Shown here: positions 22,383 through 34,899 of the stretch, piece by piece
Layout: each line of letters opens with the position of its first letter
How positions within the stretch are numbered: position 1 is the first letter of the stretch
From: Sodiomyces alkalinus F11
Taxonomy: Eukaryota; Ascomycota; Sordariomycetes; Glomerellales; Plectosphaerellaceae
Reading direction: 5' to 3'
Assembly (NCBI RefSeq): GCF_003711515.1
Contig: NW_021167079.1
Location: 3,689,185-3,753,184 of the forward strand
DNA: 64,000 nt
The notes under the pieces: generated by a model
Told to the model about the DNA's origin: nothing
Database searches by the model: none
What the model saw: only the letters and a program-made list of their open reading frames with translations
Made by a program: the position numbers and the translations under genes

Positions 22383-22810
22383 CACCTCTGCTAGGGTTGG
22401 AAACGTTAGCTCGAATACAACGAAAAATAACTGGCTAATAATAACAGGGGACCCTCGTAAGTATAAGTACAACTAAATATAGGGAGAATAATAACATTTC
22501 TAAGTACCTCTACCTATATAATATCTAATATCGTTAATTAATAGTCCGTATCTTCGCTATCTCTCTTAATCGATTAGATATCTTTACGGATTATTATAAA
22601 ACTAGTAAAGTTACGAGTAGCTAATAGAGAGTTTAGGAATATCGCGAGGAATCTAGTAATAGCTTCACTTACATTAGTCTTATAGCGACATTTGATTTTG
22701 TACCTCCCTATATCAAATAGGTACAAAAGTACGGATCGGCAGCATAATCCAATGATCGATCGAGACGTGGGGCTAAATTCGAGCTAACGTTTCCAACCCT
22801 GGCAGAGGTG
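22383..22810. mobile_element. 428-bp TIR element (MITE-like, TA duplication)
   Basis: Inverted repeats of 34 bp at 22383-22416 and 22777-22810, starting CACCTCTGCYAGGGTTGG. They match at 33 of 34 positions, and the one mismatch is a CpA-to-TpA change. Flanking dinucleotides are TA on both sides (22381-22382, 22811-22812), as for Tc1/mariner-type elements. Inside is about 360 bp with no coding frame, so it is nonautonomous. Superfamily is inferred from the TA alone. Confidence 0.85.
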
Positions 22811-22979
22811 TATATCCAGGAAGTCCCGGAACCGATAGGATAAGTTCTAGGAAGCAGAGAGGCGCCGAGATAAGACTATAGCGGTAGCGAAGCGGCCCCC
22901 CTTTTTACCGCCCTTAGACTCTTAGGCGCGGAATTCCCCCTACATAGGATATCCGCTGCGATATTACCGTAGCGGACGT

Positions 22980-25435
22980 ATAGGGGCCCTTTAAGAGAAC
23001 TAAACCCTAGGTGGTACTAGGGCTAGATAGGCTCTTAGCAGGGCTTCTAAAAGTATACGGACCTCCCCTATACTAAAGACTAAGTGCTATCTTTATAGTA
23101 TACCTTAAAGTGGGCTATTACCTGAAGAGGTGCTAATATACTACTACAGTAGTCCTTAAAAAGCAAAGCCGGCTATTAGCTAACTATAAGATAATAAAGG
23201 GCTAGCGACTAATATTACTCCTTAGTATAATAGGTAAAGTCCTTAAGGGGATACTAGCCGACTATATCGCCGTTATAATAAAGGAGTATTAGCTCCTTTT
23301 AGAGGGATAAATAGGTAACCGGACCGGGCCGAGTATAAAGATAGTAGTATAAAGAGTTATAAAGGCCGTAAAGGCGAGCTAGGCTTATAGTAGTACCGCT
23401 TCGATACTTTAACTAGATATTAAAAGCGCCTTTAATACTATCCCTTACTCCCGTCTCCTTAAGGTACTTAAAAGGAAAGGCTTCCCCTAGTAGCTTATTA
23501 CCCTAATCGATAGCTTTCTCTAAGACTATATAGCTTAGGTATTACTTAATAATACAATAGCCCCCCCCGCGGTACCTTTACGAGGGTATACTATAAGGCT
23601 CCCTAATCTCCCCTATCCTTTTCATCCTTTATATATCTACCCTTGATAAGGAGCTAGAAAGGGTTCTTAAAATAATAGTAGTATGTTTTACTAAGAACAC
23701 GAATATTATTACCTTTAGTACAATAAAATTATAGACGCAGTACCGCTTAGCTACTATATAGCGAACTTAAACTACGAGATAGCGAGCAGATTATAATTCG
23801 AACTAGCTAAGTATATCTATATCCTTTTTACGAAGTTACGCTAACCCTCCTATACCCCGCTCCCCCTTAGTATTATTTCGGTGCCGGTAACGGAGGCGAT
23901 AAGGCTCCTAGGCGTTTAGTTTAATAGGAAACTTAATTTCCGGCGATACGCTAAAAAGGTAAAAAGCCGACTAACTACCTAAATATACGCCCTTTTAAGA
24001 CTTAGTACGGTAATATAGAGGTATAGCTTCGCGGATATAAGAGGATTATACCTTATAGTAATAAGACTAGTAGTTACCTATTACGCCTTAACTGTTTATA
24101 AGATAGGGGCCGGCCCCCGGTATAGCCCTATAGCGGTATTTATAGCGGTATAGAACCGATACCTCCGATTATTAGCCGTAGTCTATAGGGCTATACCGGT
24201 TAGAGTCCTCGAAAAAGAGACCTTTATCCCCTCCCTTAACATATACTTCTTAAGCCTAAGCGCCCGAAAGATCCTCCGGATATAGGAAAAGGGGACTAAA
24301 AATAAGATATTAGCCCGAGTATACGCTATAGCGAGAGCCCTAGCGATACCGAATCGGTATTATAGGACCTAAGCTACCCTTATATGGATAGTATAGCTTA
24401 CAGCCCTATTAACCTAGGCCGGAACATTACCCTTAAGGAAGGCCCTTATAAGGGAATGGGGTTAAGTCTAGACGGAAGCATAGCGGCCCTATATTTACGT
24501 TATAGCGGTACCGAGCCGCCTCCTCATATAATACGCCCTCCGGAAATATAAAAGACTCCTTAAGCTATAAAGCTCCGTACTTACTTAGATTAGATTAAAA
24601 AGACTAGGCCTATAAGCTTTCCTAGCTAAAGCGAGGGTACCGGGCTTTTGAATATCGCGGTGCCCTTACCGCGATAAAGGGGCAGAAATAGCAGAGTATA
24701 TAATACTCTAATACTAGGACATAACCGAGGATAAGCGTAGGGAGCTTTTTAGGGCTATAGAGAGATTGCTCACGATTAAAGGGGATCTATATAACGTACT
24801 AGACTATAATATACAAGCTGGGGTAATAGCTAAGTGGTTTCTATACTAGAAGAGACTTAATAACTTCTGCCTTACCCTTAAAGTTATAAAAGCCTATAAG
24901 AGCGTGGTAGTACCGTAGCGGGAAAAAGGTAATTTAATAGTCCGGTTTAGTATTAAATAGGGGCTCTATAACCCGGGACCCCGGCGGTATTAAAGCGTTA
25001 CTAGCCGAAGCCCTTTACTCCTTACTAGAGGTATCCCCCCTTGGAGGCGCTAACACCGCTCTTAATATACTTAAGGCCCTAGAACTAGATAGCTATACTA
25101 TTACCGCGGAGGCGCTATAGCGAAATCGAAGAGGGACTATATACGTGATAGTCTATTAGAATACCTAGTATACCCTTTATATAACGAGTTTGGCAAAGAA
25201 TATTCTATAGAATTACCTTTACCGATAAGGTGCCGCTATAGCCGTGACGAGAAGGTACCGCCCGAGCGATGGCCTGTTTAAAGGATAAAGCCGCCCTGTT
25301 TAGGCACTCCTTAGCTTATAAGCTATTAGTACGGTACTACGACGATATCGAAAAGAGACTACTTACCGTAATAATATTACCGTTACCGATAGCCTTTACT
25401 AATAGGTAAAGACTATAAACGTCTATAAGACGTTA
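22980..25435 (+). pseudogene. LINE-1 reverse transcriptase and downstream fossil
   Basis: Reads a LINE-type order: a TTVVLKK segment, LLSIIGKVLKGILADYI, then LDIKSAFNTIPYSRLLKVLK at about 23405-23470. After this comes a decayed catalytic box at about 23670-23720 with FTKNTNIITF where FADDT is usual, so both catalytic Asp are lost. The downstream reading to 25435 is too decayed to assign RNase H with confidence. Confidence 0.8.
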
Positions 25436-25965
25436 TGTTACGGCCAGCAGACCTAACATGCACTAAGGATATACTGGTGTGTAACGTACTGGGGCGGTCA
25501 GCGCACTAGGGCGTAACCAGAAGATGACTCAGGATAATATCACGTGCTAAGTCACGTGATGGATAACCGGTATAGTGTGCACCCGCATAGGGAACCTATT
25601 AGTATAGGAGGATCACTAAGATCACCAGGGGTCACTTAGTCCGAGAAGTGATCCGGCATAATCCCGAACCAGGAGATTACCAGGACACCCGTGATCCCGT
25701 AGATATATATGCCAGCATATCCTAGGTCTTACTTCTATTAGAGAACAAGACATCGATTAATCTAAGTCTTCACCTAGACTATTAGTCTACGCTCGACTTT
25801 ACCTTATAAAGAAGACGCCTAGTCTTTACGACGTAACTACGACTAGATACTACGAATGATAGTTACTGCTCTTTAGTTAATATCCTCTTCTTATTTTAAA
25901 CTAAAACCCCGACACTAGTCCCCTATCGTCCGCTATACTATAGAGGACCGGAAGCCGTCGTAATA
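25436..25965 (+). repeat. Gypsy-2 5' LTR
   Basis: 530 bp starting TGTTACGGCCAGCAG. The first 140 bp keep many CA/TG sites that are TA in the 3' LTR. A palindromic TCACGTGATGG-type motif sits near 25550. Confidence 0.96.
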
Positions 25966-26039
25966 TTTTGATTGATCCTGTTCGGTAAGCTGACCTTGAT
26001 AGCTAATAAGTAGTACGCCCGAAGCAGAAGCTACTCCGC

Positions 26040-27110
26040 CTAAGGAAGAAGAAGTCACTTTATCTAAAGAAGAATTATCGTCTAAAGAATCTAGTTCCTC
26101 TAACGAAGAGGAAGGACTAGAATAACCTTAATAAGACGACGAAGTAGCTAGTAACCACTCTTCTAATATATCGAATAATAACCGTACCACGAACGCTATA
26201 AGTACCGCGACGCCTACCACTACCATTAAAGGAAGTAACGACCTTTAGTAGATTCGCGATATAATTACTTAGCTTTAGGGGGAGAATACGACCCTAAGAG
26301 CTTAGTTAAACTATCCTGGAATCGGGGCTAAGTATAGATACCCTATACCCCCTAAGTATAATAAGACTTAGGGATAGCTTTAGAGCTTTATTACTTAGCT
26401 TAGAGGCTACCTCCTATTCTACTAGGATAGTATCCGTATAGAAGAAACTAAGGTACTTTATACCGCGGTACTCCTTATAGGAGATACGCACGAATAGTTC
26501 GAGTCTATCTATAAAGACTACCTAGAGAATATAGGAATAGAGATCCTAAGGAAGCCCGGGACCACGGTAATTTTCGAGAACTTCGATATATTTATCGAGA
26601 GACTTAACGCTATCTTCGGCTAGCCCGATAAGGAATAAGTCGTGGCCGAATAACTAAGCTAGCTATGTTAGACTAAATTAGCTACGGACTATACTACGAG
26701 ATTCTAGTAAATCTCGTTAAGACTTAGCTACCTGGATAAGCCCCTTATAGATCGGTATTATTAAGGATTTAAGGAAGAAGTAAAGGATAAACTATACCGA
26801 TTAGACCGACCTAAGATATTTAGCGAATATACCGTGATAGTAATTCGTATCGATAACCGGAACTATAAACGATACCGTTAGAAGAAGTATTAAATAAGCG
26901 TTCTGTTCTATATGGCTAATTCGAAAAAGAAATAATTATACCCACGCTAGTTCAGAAACACCTTATATAGATACTATAGTAGACTTATAAAGCTCGATAA
27001 TATTAACCGATAGAGCGATAAGCAGGGTAAAAGGGATATAACGAAAGTTAAGTGTTATAACTATAATAGGCTAGGTTACTACGCACGCGACTATTATAAG
27101 CCTAAGAAAG
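26040..27110 (+). pseudogene. Gypsy-2 gag fossil
   Basis: Acidic N-terminal part followed by a capsid-like frame with RIP stops. A zinc knuckle at 27053-27094 reads CYNYNRLGYYARDY, which is CX2CX4HX4C with three of four metal ligands turned to Tyr and the first Cys kept. Confidence 0.82.
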
Positions 27111-28849
27111 AACGACCGTAACGATAAGTAAATACGATTAAGAAAGAAAGACCCTAGAAGGAAATTAACGCTATTAGATATCTGGAAATTTATAGGGACG
27201 AAATACTATATATTAACCTCTATTAGGTAACCTGCTACGATAACTATTATCTAGTATACTAATTAGGGAAAGACGGAGCTAGGTATTACCCTAAAAGACC
27301 CTAGAAGATACTCGCTATAGTATCTAGTAACGAGTACGATAACGATTATAGCCTTAAGATCCCCGACTAGGATAAGGATAAACCAGCTTTATAAACTATC
27401 GCAGAAATCCTTTAAAAATACGGATAGACGAAAGAAGAAGCTAAGAGGCAGAAGTAGATCTTAGAAATCCAGAAGGAAGGAGATCGTACCCGAGGGAGAA
27501 TCGCTAAACTCGAAGAGTAGGATTAGGAAACGGAGTCCGACAAAACCCTGGATAATAACACGAACTTCTAGTGTTAACCTATAAAAGTAGCCGACCCGAT
27601 TAAGGAGGAAACTATCTAGCTACGGATACTCGACCAGCTTACGGAAGAACCCCTTAGACAGACCTACTAAGTTCGTTTCACTAAACTTAACTTCGATAAC
27701 GCCTATTATAGGATACCCACGAACACTAGCGGGGAATAGCAGCAAACTGCATATTAGCGACCTCACCGCGCTTAGGAAAACCAAGACACTCTTACCGACC
27801 TAATAACAAGCCTACGAGGATCGGATAATTAACCACCTAGGTATAACTACTACGGGTACTGGTTAGATAAATATAATACTATTAGCTACGTAGCATACGC
27901 TTCTAAGAAAATCCGATAACTAGAATAAGACTAAGGAGCTTAGGAGTTATATTTCTAGACCCTTAATAAGCGCCTACGATAGATAGAACGGCTTTTAATC
28001 TAGTACGGGTTCTTAGATAAGGAAATATCCCTCGAATACCGAGCTAAATAGGCAAAAAACTAAGAGTATACTATCGCTAGGAGTATACGAGAGGTACTCG
28101 ATAGATATACTCTATAACACGTAGTAGTATAGGGCACTATTATATTAAAATACGACTTAATAAACACGAGATAAACGCACGATTAAATATAGGCGTAGCA
28201 GGAAACTTTATCTTACCGGTAGCCGTGAGAAAGTTCTCTATTCCCTGGGTTAGAAAACACCTAGAAGAGGAGTATAAGATTACTCCGTATACGAGAAAGA
28301 ACTAGTCCCACGAAGAAGTTATTATTAACTAGGAGACTATACACCTTTAGGTTAAAATCCAGAATAAGACTAGAATAATAAAGTTCGATATATACGATAT
28401 AGGTTATAAGGATATTATCCTTAGCGAACTATAGTTTAACGAATAGAATCCCGATATAGACTAGAAGCTTAGCTAGCTCCGGTGGAGATTAGAGAGTAAG
28501 TAGGACACTATAAAGGAAACCTTACCTAATCCCGATATCCGTCGAAAATAGTAGAAAGACTTACCGACGAAGGAGCCTTAGGGAGACTTAGATAGCCGCT
28601 AGAAGTCAGGGACTAAGGCGAAGGAAGTACGAAAGACTTTAAGATAGCAGCGATAGTATAACCACTAACACGTAACTAATATTATTAAAGGAATCTACTA
28701 GATCGTCTAAGCAGAAAAAGGACTAGTAATAAGTAATCACGATAGACTTACTAAGGTATTACTAGAATACCGTAAATACGGAAAACTATTTACTAAAAAT
28801 CTAGAAACCGGATTACCGAAACACCGATACTATAATTATAAGATACCCC

Positions 28850-30130
28850 TAAAGGAAGGGATATACCTAAAATTCTTCCTAATTTACGGGCTAAACTAGA
28901 AGGAATTAGATACCTTAGAAGAATATCTTGAAGAGATACTAGCAAAAGGCTATATTAGAGTATTATAGTTACTAGCAGGATACCCGATCCTATTTATACT
29001 AAAAAAAACGGTAAACTACGACTATATATTAATTATTAATAACTTAACGATATAACTATTAAGAACCGCTACCTATTACCTCTTATCTTAGAAATACGAG
29101 ATTAGCTAGTTAGAGCATAATAGTTCACGGCACTTAACTTAAAAGGAGCCTATAACTTAATTAGGATTAAGGAAGGAGAAGAGTAGAAGATAGCGTTTCG
29201 GACGAAGCGAGGATATTTCGAGTACCTCGTTATGCCTTTTAGACTAATAAATACGCCGGTATCGTTCTAAACACTTATAAACGATATCCTAAGGAAGTAT
29301 CTAGATTACTTTATTATAGTATACCTAGATAATATCCTAATCTTCTCTAAGATACTCGAAGAATACTAATAACACGTTTATATAATCCTATAACTCCTAT
29401 AAAACACCGACCTATTAGTCGAACTAGAAAAAGTTTAATTCTACACGTAAAAAGTTAACTTTTTAGGTTATACGATATAACCTAATAAGATCTATATAGA
29501 TAAGGCGAAAGTCTAATACGTCTCTAAGTGGCTATAACCCTAGAACGTTCGCGATATTTAGTCCTTTCTCGGACTTATAAACTATTATCGACGATTTATT
29601 AAGGATTATAGTAAGATTACTATCCCCTTAACTAAAGTAACTAAAAAGGGACTCGACTTCGAATAGAACAAAAGAATAGAAGAAGTATTCTAAGCTCTTA
29701 AAGGAAGGGTTACTAGCGAACCTATCTTAGTAATACTAGACCCCGATAAAGAATACGAACTCGAAACAGATATATCCGACTAGGCTCTAGGAGTATAACT
29801 CGGACAGCGCGACGTAGAAGGAAGACTATACCCTATAGCCTTTATATCCAAGAAACTCAGTAGACCAGAACTTAACTATCAGATCCACGACAAAGAGCTA
29901 ATAGCTATCATCAAAGCCTTTAAAGAATAGAGACCGTATCTGTCAGGGATAAGACACCCGGTATAGGTCTACACGGATTATAAGAACCTCGCGTAATTCA
30001 CTACTACTAAGGTTCTTAATAAACGACAGATCCGATAAGTAAAATTCCTAGCCGAATTTAATTTCTATATTTAGTATATAAAAGGGAGCGAAAATAGTCA
30101 CGCAGACGCACTTAGCCGACTAGAGACACC
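28850..30130 (+). pseudogene. Gypsy-2 reverse transcriptase and RNase H fossil
   Basis: Reads AKGYIR, AGYPILF, a KRGYFEYLVMPF-type segment at about 29205-29240, then VYLDNILIFS at about 29320-29350. Here YLDD has become YLDN. RNase H at about 29740-30100 includes [29 protein letters not shown] and a DKELIAII segment. Frames shift relative to each other over short stretches, which I cannot separate from my own reading error. Confidence 0.82.
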
Positions 30131-30229
30131 TAACGAATCACCTAAACCGTAAGCTATACTCTAATAGGAAGGAGAAGTTCTTACTCTAAAGGACAGAGAG
30201 GTAAATAGCATTAATCGGATAACCGATAC

Positions 30230-31060
30230 TATATTTAAAGAAGCGCACGCCTCGCCGATACATAGATATCAAGGAATTTATAAAATATACCACCGAGTAC
30301 GCTAATAATACGGCTACACAGGAACTAAAGAACGAGTTAGGGACTTCGTTCGTAACTACGATATTTACTAGAAAGTAAAGAGTAGCCGATATAAACCTTA
30401 CGGACTACTAAAACCACTACTAGTAGTAGACGAACTATAGAAATCGATTATAATAGACTTCGTGATAGGATTTCTAGTATCTAAAGATCTAGTAATAGGA
30501 ACCGCCTATAATAGTATATTCGTGATTATCGACCGATTCACGAAATACACTCTTTATATTCTATATATTAAAAACACTATAGTAGAAGAACTAGTAAGTA
30601 TCTTTATCGACCGCCTAATTAGGGATCACGGCGCACCGAATAAAATTATCACGGACAGAGATAAGCTCTTTACTAGTAACTTCTAGAAAGCAGTTATAAG
30701 CCAGCTAGGAATAAAATATAAGTATTCGATAGCGTTTTACCTTATAACGGACGGATAAACCGAAATTATAAACTAAGTCCTAGAATAGTACCTACGATAC
30801 CACGTAGGGTACGAATAAGATAATTAGGTATAATACCTACTACTTATATAGTTTATATATAATAGCTCGTTAAACGAGTTAATAAAGAAAACACCGTTTA
30901 AAGTAAATTACGGATATATACTAATAGTATTTAGAAAACCTTTAGAAGGACTAGACGCACTAAGAGCGATAAAAACAGTTGAAAATATAAAAAAACTACA
31001 CGAAGAACTACGAACCGACCTGGAGATAGTCAGAACACGAATAAGCAGGTACGCGAATTA
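30230..31060 (+). pseudogene. Gypsy-2 integrase fossil
   Basis: Zinc-binding region at about 30270-30400, then the catalytic core. The stretch 30462-30686 is open for 74 codons: IGFLVSKDLVIGTAYNSIFV, IIDRFTKYTLYI, RLIRDHGAPNKIITDRDKLF. This is a typical gypsy integrase core including the second catalytic Asp region (TDRD). The frame breaks after FTSNF, where Trp is expected. Confidence 0.9.
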
Positions 31061-31319
31061 ATCAAGGATTAAGGGACCAACCCTTTCAAGGGGGGACCAC
31101 GTCTACCTTATTCGAAAAAACATTAAGATATAATAACCAAGCGAGAAATTAGATTTTAAAAAATTAGTACTATTTAAAATCCTAGAGAAAAAGTCAGATA
31201 TAAACTATATTCTATTATTACCTCCGATAATAAGGATATATAATAATTTCTATATTTCACTACTTAAACTAGCACTAAAAAACGTAAAAATAATATAAGA
31301 CACGATCGTGGTTAATACT

Positions 31320-31455
31320 AGCGACGTGTATAAAGCAGAACGAATCCTCGATTACCGAGAGACGCTAGATAGCACCGAATATTTTATAAAATAGAAAAAC
31401 TACGACCACGGCGATAATATATAGGAACCTAAAGAAAACCTGATTAATTATAAGT
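31320..31455 (+). pseudogene. Gypsy-2 chromodomain
   Basis: Reads AERILDYRETLDSTEYFIK, one stop where Trp is expected, KNYDHGDN, and EPKENLINYK. The two stops are TAG at Trp positions, as RIP gives. Confidence 0.85.
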
Positions 31456-32216
31456 AACTCCTAAAATAATACCGATAGAACACTATTAGGACCTAGAACC
31501 GGACGCCGTAGTCTACGTAAAATTAATATCCAGAAAATCACCTATATCCTGCGATAGGATCAGATTCCAGTCAATCATATTAACCGCACCCGCCACCCGC
31601 GTATCGACTACCGCTTCGGACTCCTCGCGATCCGCCGCCTCCAAAGCATTAAGGGACTTAAGGCCACGGGCCACTATAGTTATACCCTTAGAACGAAGAG
31701 ACTCCCTCTAATAACGGATTCGGGCTAGACGGGCTAAAGACTTAGAAGCCTCTTTCTATGCCTTCTCTAACGCGCGATAAGTAGATAGAAGGGAAGCCTC
31801 GGTCACCTCCTCCTCCGCTTTAAGACGCTTTATTTTCTTATTAATACGTGTTACTAGGGAGAGCGGTTAGTAAGAAGAAACGGCTCGCGGAGAATAGGAA
31901 GACACCCACGAGAAGATAAAGGGATACCTAAACTATCGTATAAGCGACCACGACGAATATATTCCTTATAATAAGAGATACTCTCGATTATAAGGCACCG
32001 GAGGCCTTTCGACTCGTAAAAGGAATAAGGCATAACTTCTACTCCAGAAAACTTAATAGTACACGATAACTTAATTCGATACTACGTCTTATGAGAAAGC
32101 TACGACTTCTATATACGACCGGACATAATAATTAGCTATAAGAGAAAAGAAGAAAACCCGGGGTAAGCGACTTATTTATACGACCGCTAGGATAGCGCTT
32201 AGAAGGGGGAAGGTAA

Positions 32217-32746
32217 TATTACGGCTAGTAGACCTAATATACACTAAGGATATACTAGTATATAACGTATTAGGGCGGTTAGCGTACTAAGGCGTAACTA
32301 AAAGATAACTTAGGATAATATTATATACTAAGTCACGTAATAGATAACCGGTATAGTGTATACCCGCATAGGGAACCTATTAGTATAGGAGGATCACTAA
32401 GATCACCAGGGGTCACTTAGTCCGAGAAGTGATCCGGCGTAATCCCGAACCAGGAGATCACCAGGATACCCGTGATCCCGTAGATATATATACCAGCATA
32501 TCCTAGGTCTTGCTTCTATTAGAGAATAAGACATCGATCAATCTAAGTCTTCACCTGGACCATTAGTCTACGCTCGACTCTACCTTATAAAGAAGACGCC
32601 TAGTCTTTACGACGCAACTACGACCAGACACTACGAACGATAGTTACTGCTCTTTAGTTGATATCCTCTTCTTATTTTAAACTAAAACCCCGACGCCAGT
32701 CCCCTATCGTCCGCTATACTATAGAGGACCGGAAGCCGTCGTAATA
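32217..32746 (+). repeat. Gypsy-2 3' LTR
   Basis: 530 bp starting TATTACGGCTAGTAG. Heavily changed at CpA/TpG over its first 140 bp, and less changed than the 5' copy in its last 250 bp. Confidence 0.96.
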
Positions 32747-33261
32747 CGTTATTACTATTTCTTAGTAGCGGGGGGGATTTATCGACTAGGTAGAGTACCT
32801 CGATAAACTAGTAGTAGCTTAATAGTATAGGGACGACTTATATCCTTATAGGAGTATCGGCTATTAGCGTACTAAAAATAAGTAGTACTAGTGTTTATAG
32901 TATTAGTATAAGCTTTAATGTTATCGGGGTAGGTCCCTAGACGCTTACTATAATATAAGTAACTGCCCTATATTAGCCGCCACGATATTACTTCGGCACT
33001 ACTAGGGTATATATACGGTATAACACGAACGGTGCCTTAATTATAGCGGCGATTATTACTATTAGGAGAAGGTATTTACGTCTATTAGTACGTTACTACT
33101 ATAGCGCTACCACGATATAGGGATACTTATATTACGATAATGCTAGCGAATGATATAGTAATTCTTATTGCTATTACTATTATACCACCTAGTTAGCCCC
33201 GCGCTACTATAACGCCACCCACGAACTATAGACTATATACCAGAATTATGTAGGAGAATTA

Positions 33262-33290
33262 TAAAGTGAGAAGTGAGAAGTGAGAACTAG
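33262..33290 (+). repeat. Short tandem repeat (AGTGAGA)n
   Basis: Three to four head-to-tail copies of a 7-bp AGTGAGA unit inside the LINE-1 3' part. Confidence 0.7.
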
Positions 33291-33940
33291 AGATTGCTCT
33301 TAATTAGTACGACGCCGTGATAGTAGGCCTGCGAGACCGTAGGCAGGAACGTAATAAGGAATACCTATAATAAGCTCTATAGCGTTATAGGAAGAAAAAA
33401 GGAAAAAACTCTCTATTAACTATTTACTAGTCTTTACGGATATAGGCGGAGCCCTACCCTCCCTGCCTGCTACCGGATATAGTAGGCACCCCCCTCCCCC
33501 CCCCTATAAGGGAGGCAGGAACGCCTACCCTACCTTTTCTCCTTATTAATTAAATAGAAGGAATAATAGGTATAATCCCCGGGGATATAGGGAGGCCGGA
33601 GATAGCGTGCTATGGCCGCTATACGGCGGAGATACTACGGTACCTTTCTAGCCCCGCCCCCTTACTAATAACCGGCCTAGGCTAACCCGAACTATAGCCT
33701 ACTATCTTTCCTGTTGGCTATTAGCCTAGAGGTGTAATCCAGATATATAGAAGGGACGAACCGAGGCTATATGGGCCCCGTAGTGGCACTACTCTAATTA
33801 AGGACGCGTATAGAGGTTTTCCCCGGGACCTCGAGTTTTCCCCTCTATAGCTACCCGAGAAGGACCGTATAGTCTAAACTAGGCTCTTATAGTAGATTAG
33901 ATAAGATAACAGAGTAAGAATAATAATAATAATAATAATT

Positions 33941-34138
33941 ACTAAATATATATATAAAACGGCTATAAATATATATATTATGGAAGTAATTAGGTTTATA
34001 GGTTATATAGCTATATACTATAGTATAAAGTCTCCCGAAAAACGCCGTAAAAAGACGAAAAACGGGCCTAGACGGTAGTACTACTACGAATAAAGCAGGC
34101 TACTAAGAGTAGTCGGAAAACAAAGCAGGCTAGCTTTA
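33941..34138. other. Spacer between LINE-1 tail and Gypsy-3
   Basis: TA-rich sequence with a repeated AAAGCAGGCTA motif (34095, 34123). No gene seen. Confidence 0.4.
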
Positions 34139-34143
34139 GTGTA

Positions 34144-34492
34144 TGATAAGTCCTGTCCAGGTAAATCCCTGGCCAGCCAGTATTATTGGACCTAGGGCTT
34201 CTAGGGTCTAAAAGAGCGACCTTTACTCTAGTATATAAGGGTAGAATAAAGATATCTTCTACTAAACTAAAGGGGGACCGCGCCGAGGGTATATCCCTCG
34301 GCCGGCCCGGTCTAACTATAACCCGAGTATCTATACTATGCTATTCCTGTGTATAGTCCGGGCGCTATACGTTCCCTATCCGTACGGATAGTGCTAGAGC
34401 TATACATCCTTTATCCGCGCTAATAACGCCCGTGCTATTCGCTCTATAGCAGAGCGGATAGTGCCTACGCTATCCCCATTAAAGGCGTATTA
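34144..34492 (-). repeat. Gypsy-3 left LTR
   Basis: 349 bp starting TGATAAGTCCTGTCC and ending GGCGTATTA. It includes a self-complementary segment of alternating GGATAG/CTATCC motifs at 34379-34475. Confidence 0.92.
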
Positions 34493-34899
34493 TATACCCC
34501 GGGCGATAAAAGCCCTACGTCCCGCGGGCGTTAACCTACACGGAATCGATAACGTAAGGCGCGTAGACTCCTATATTTTAGGAAGGCGGCGCCGCCTAGT
34601 TATAACCTAGTAACTATGGGCGGCGATAATGATTATAGTAATATAATAAATTACGCTAACTACGCTAATTACTACTCCATATACTAAGATAAACAAGGGG
34701 GAAATAAATTACTAGGTAATAATAAGCAGTAAACTAGGAGAGTTAAGAGAGAGAAAAAAGTAAATAAGAGAAAGGACGCTAACTAACCGAATATATCCTC
34801 TCGGCGTATCCTTACGCCCGTGCCTAAATACTTATCCTAAACCACTATATAAAGACCCTAGTACTTGAACTACACGCCGAACTTAAAGTACTTTATAAT

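Larger units (their letters stand above)
25436..32746 (+). mobile_element. Gypsy-2: full-length chromoviral LTR element
   Basis: 7,311 bp with two 530-bp LTRs (25436-25965 and 32217-32746) and CGTTA duplications at 25431-25435 and 32747-32751. LTR ends were TGTTACG...CGTAACA. The plus strand carries gag with a zinc knuckle, reverse transcriptase, RNase H, integrase and chromodomain in Ty3/gypsy order. Inserted in LINE-1. Confidence 0.96.
22813..33940 (+). mobile_element. LINE-1: Tad-like non-LTR element split by Gypsy-2
   Basis: Left part 22813-25435 and right part 32752-33940, separated by Gypsy-2 with its CGTTA duplication. The reverse transcriptase lies in the left part. The right part ends in an (AAT)n tail at 33917-33940, as LINE 3' ends do. 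The last 350 bp (33590-33940) recur at 51728-52080 inverted, and the last 200 at 41612-41820. No endonuclease was recognised, so the 5' end is probably truncated. Confidence 0.8.

Noticed and set aside
33250..33300. Possible CRISPR-like short repeats
   Set aside because: Only a 7-bp head-to-tail microsatellite without spacers, in a eukaryotic retroelement.
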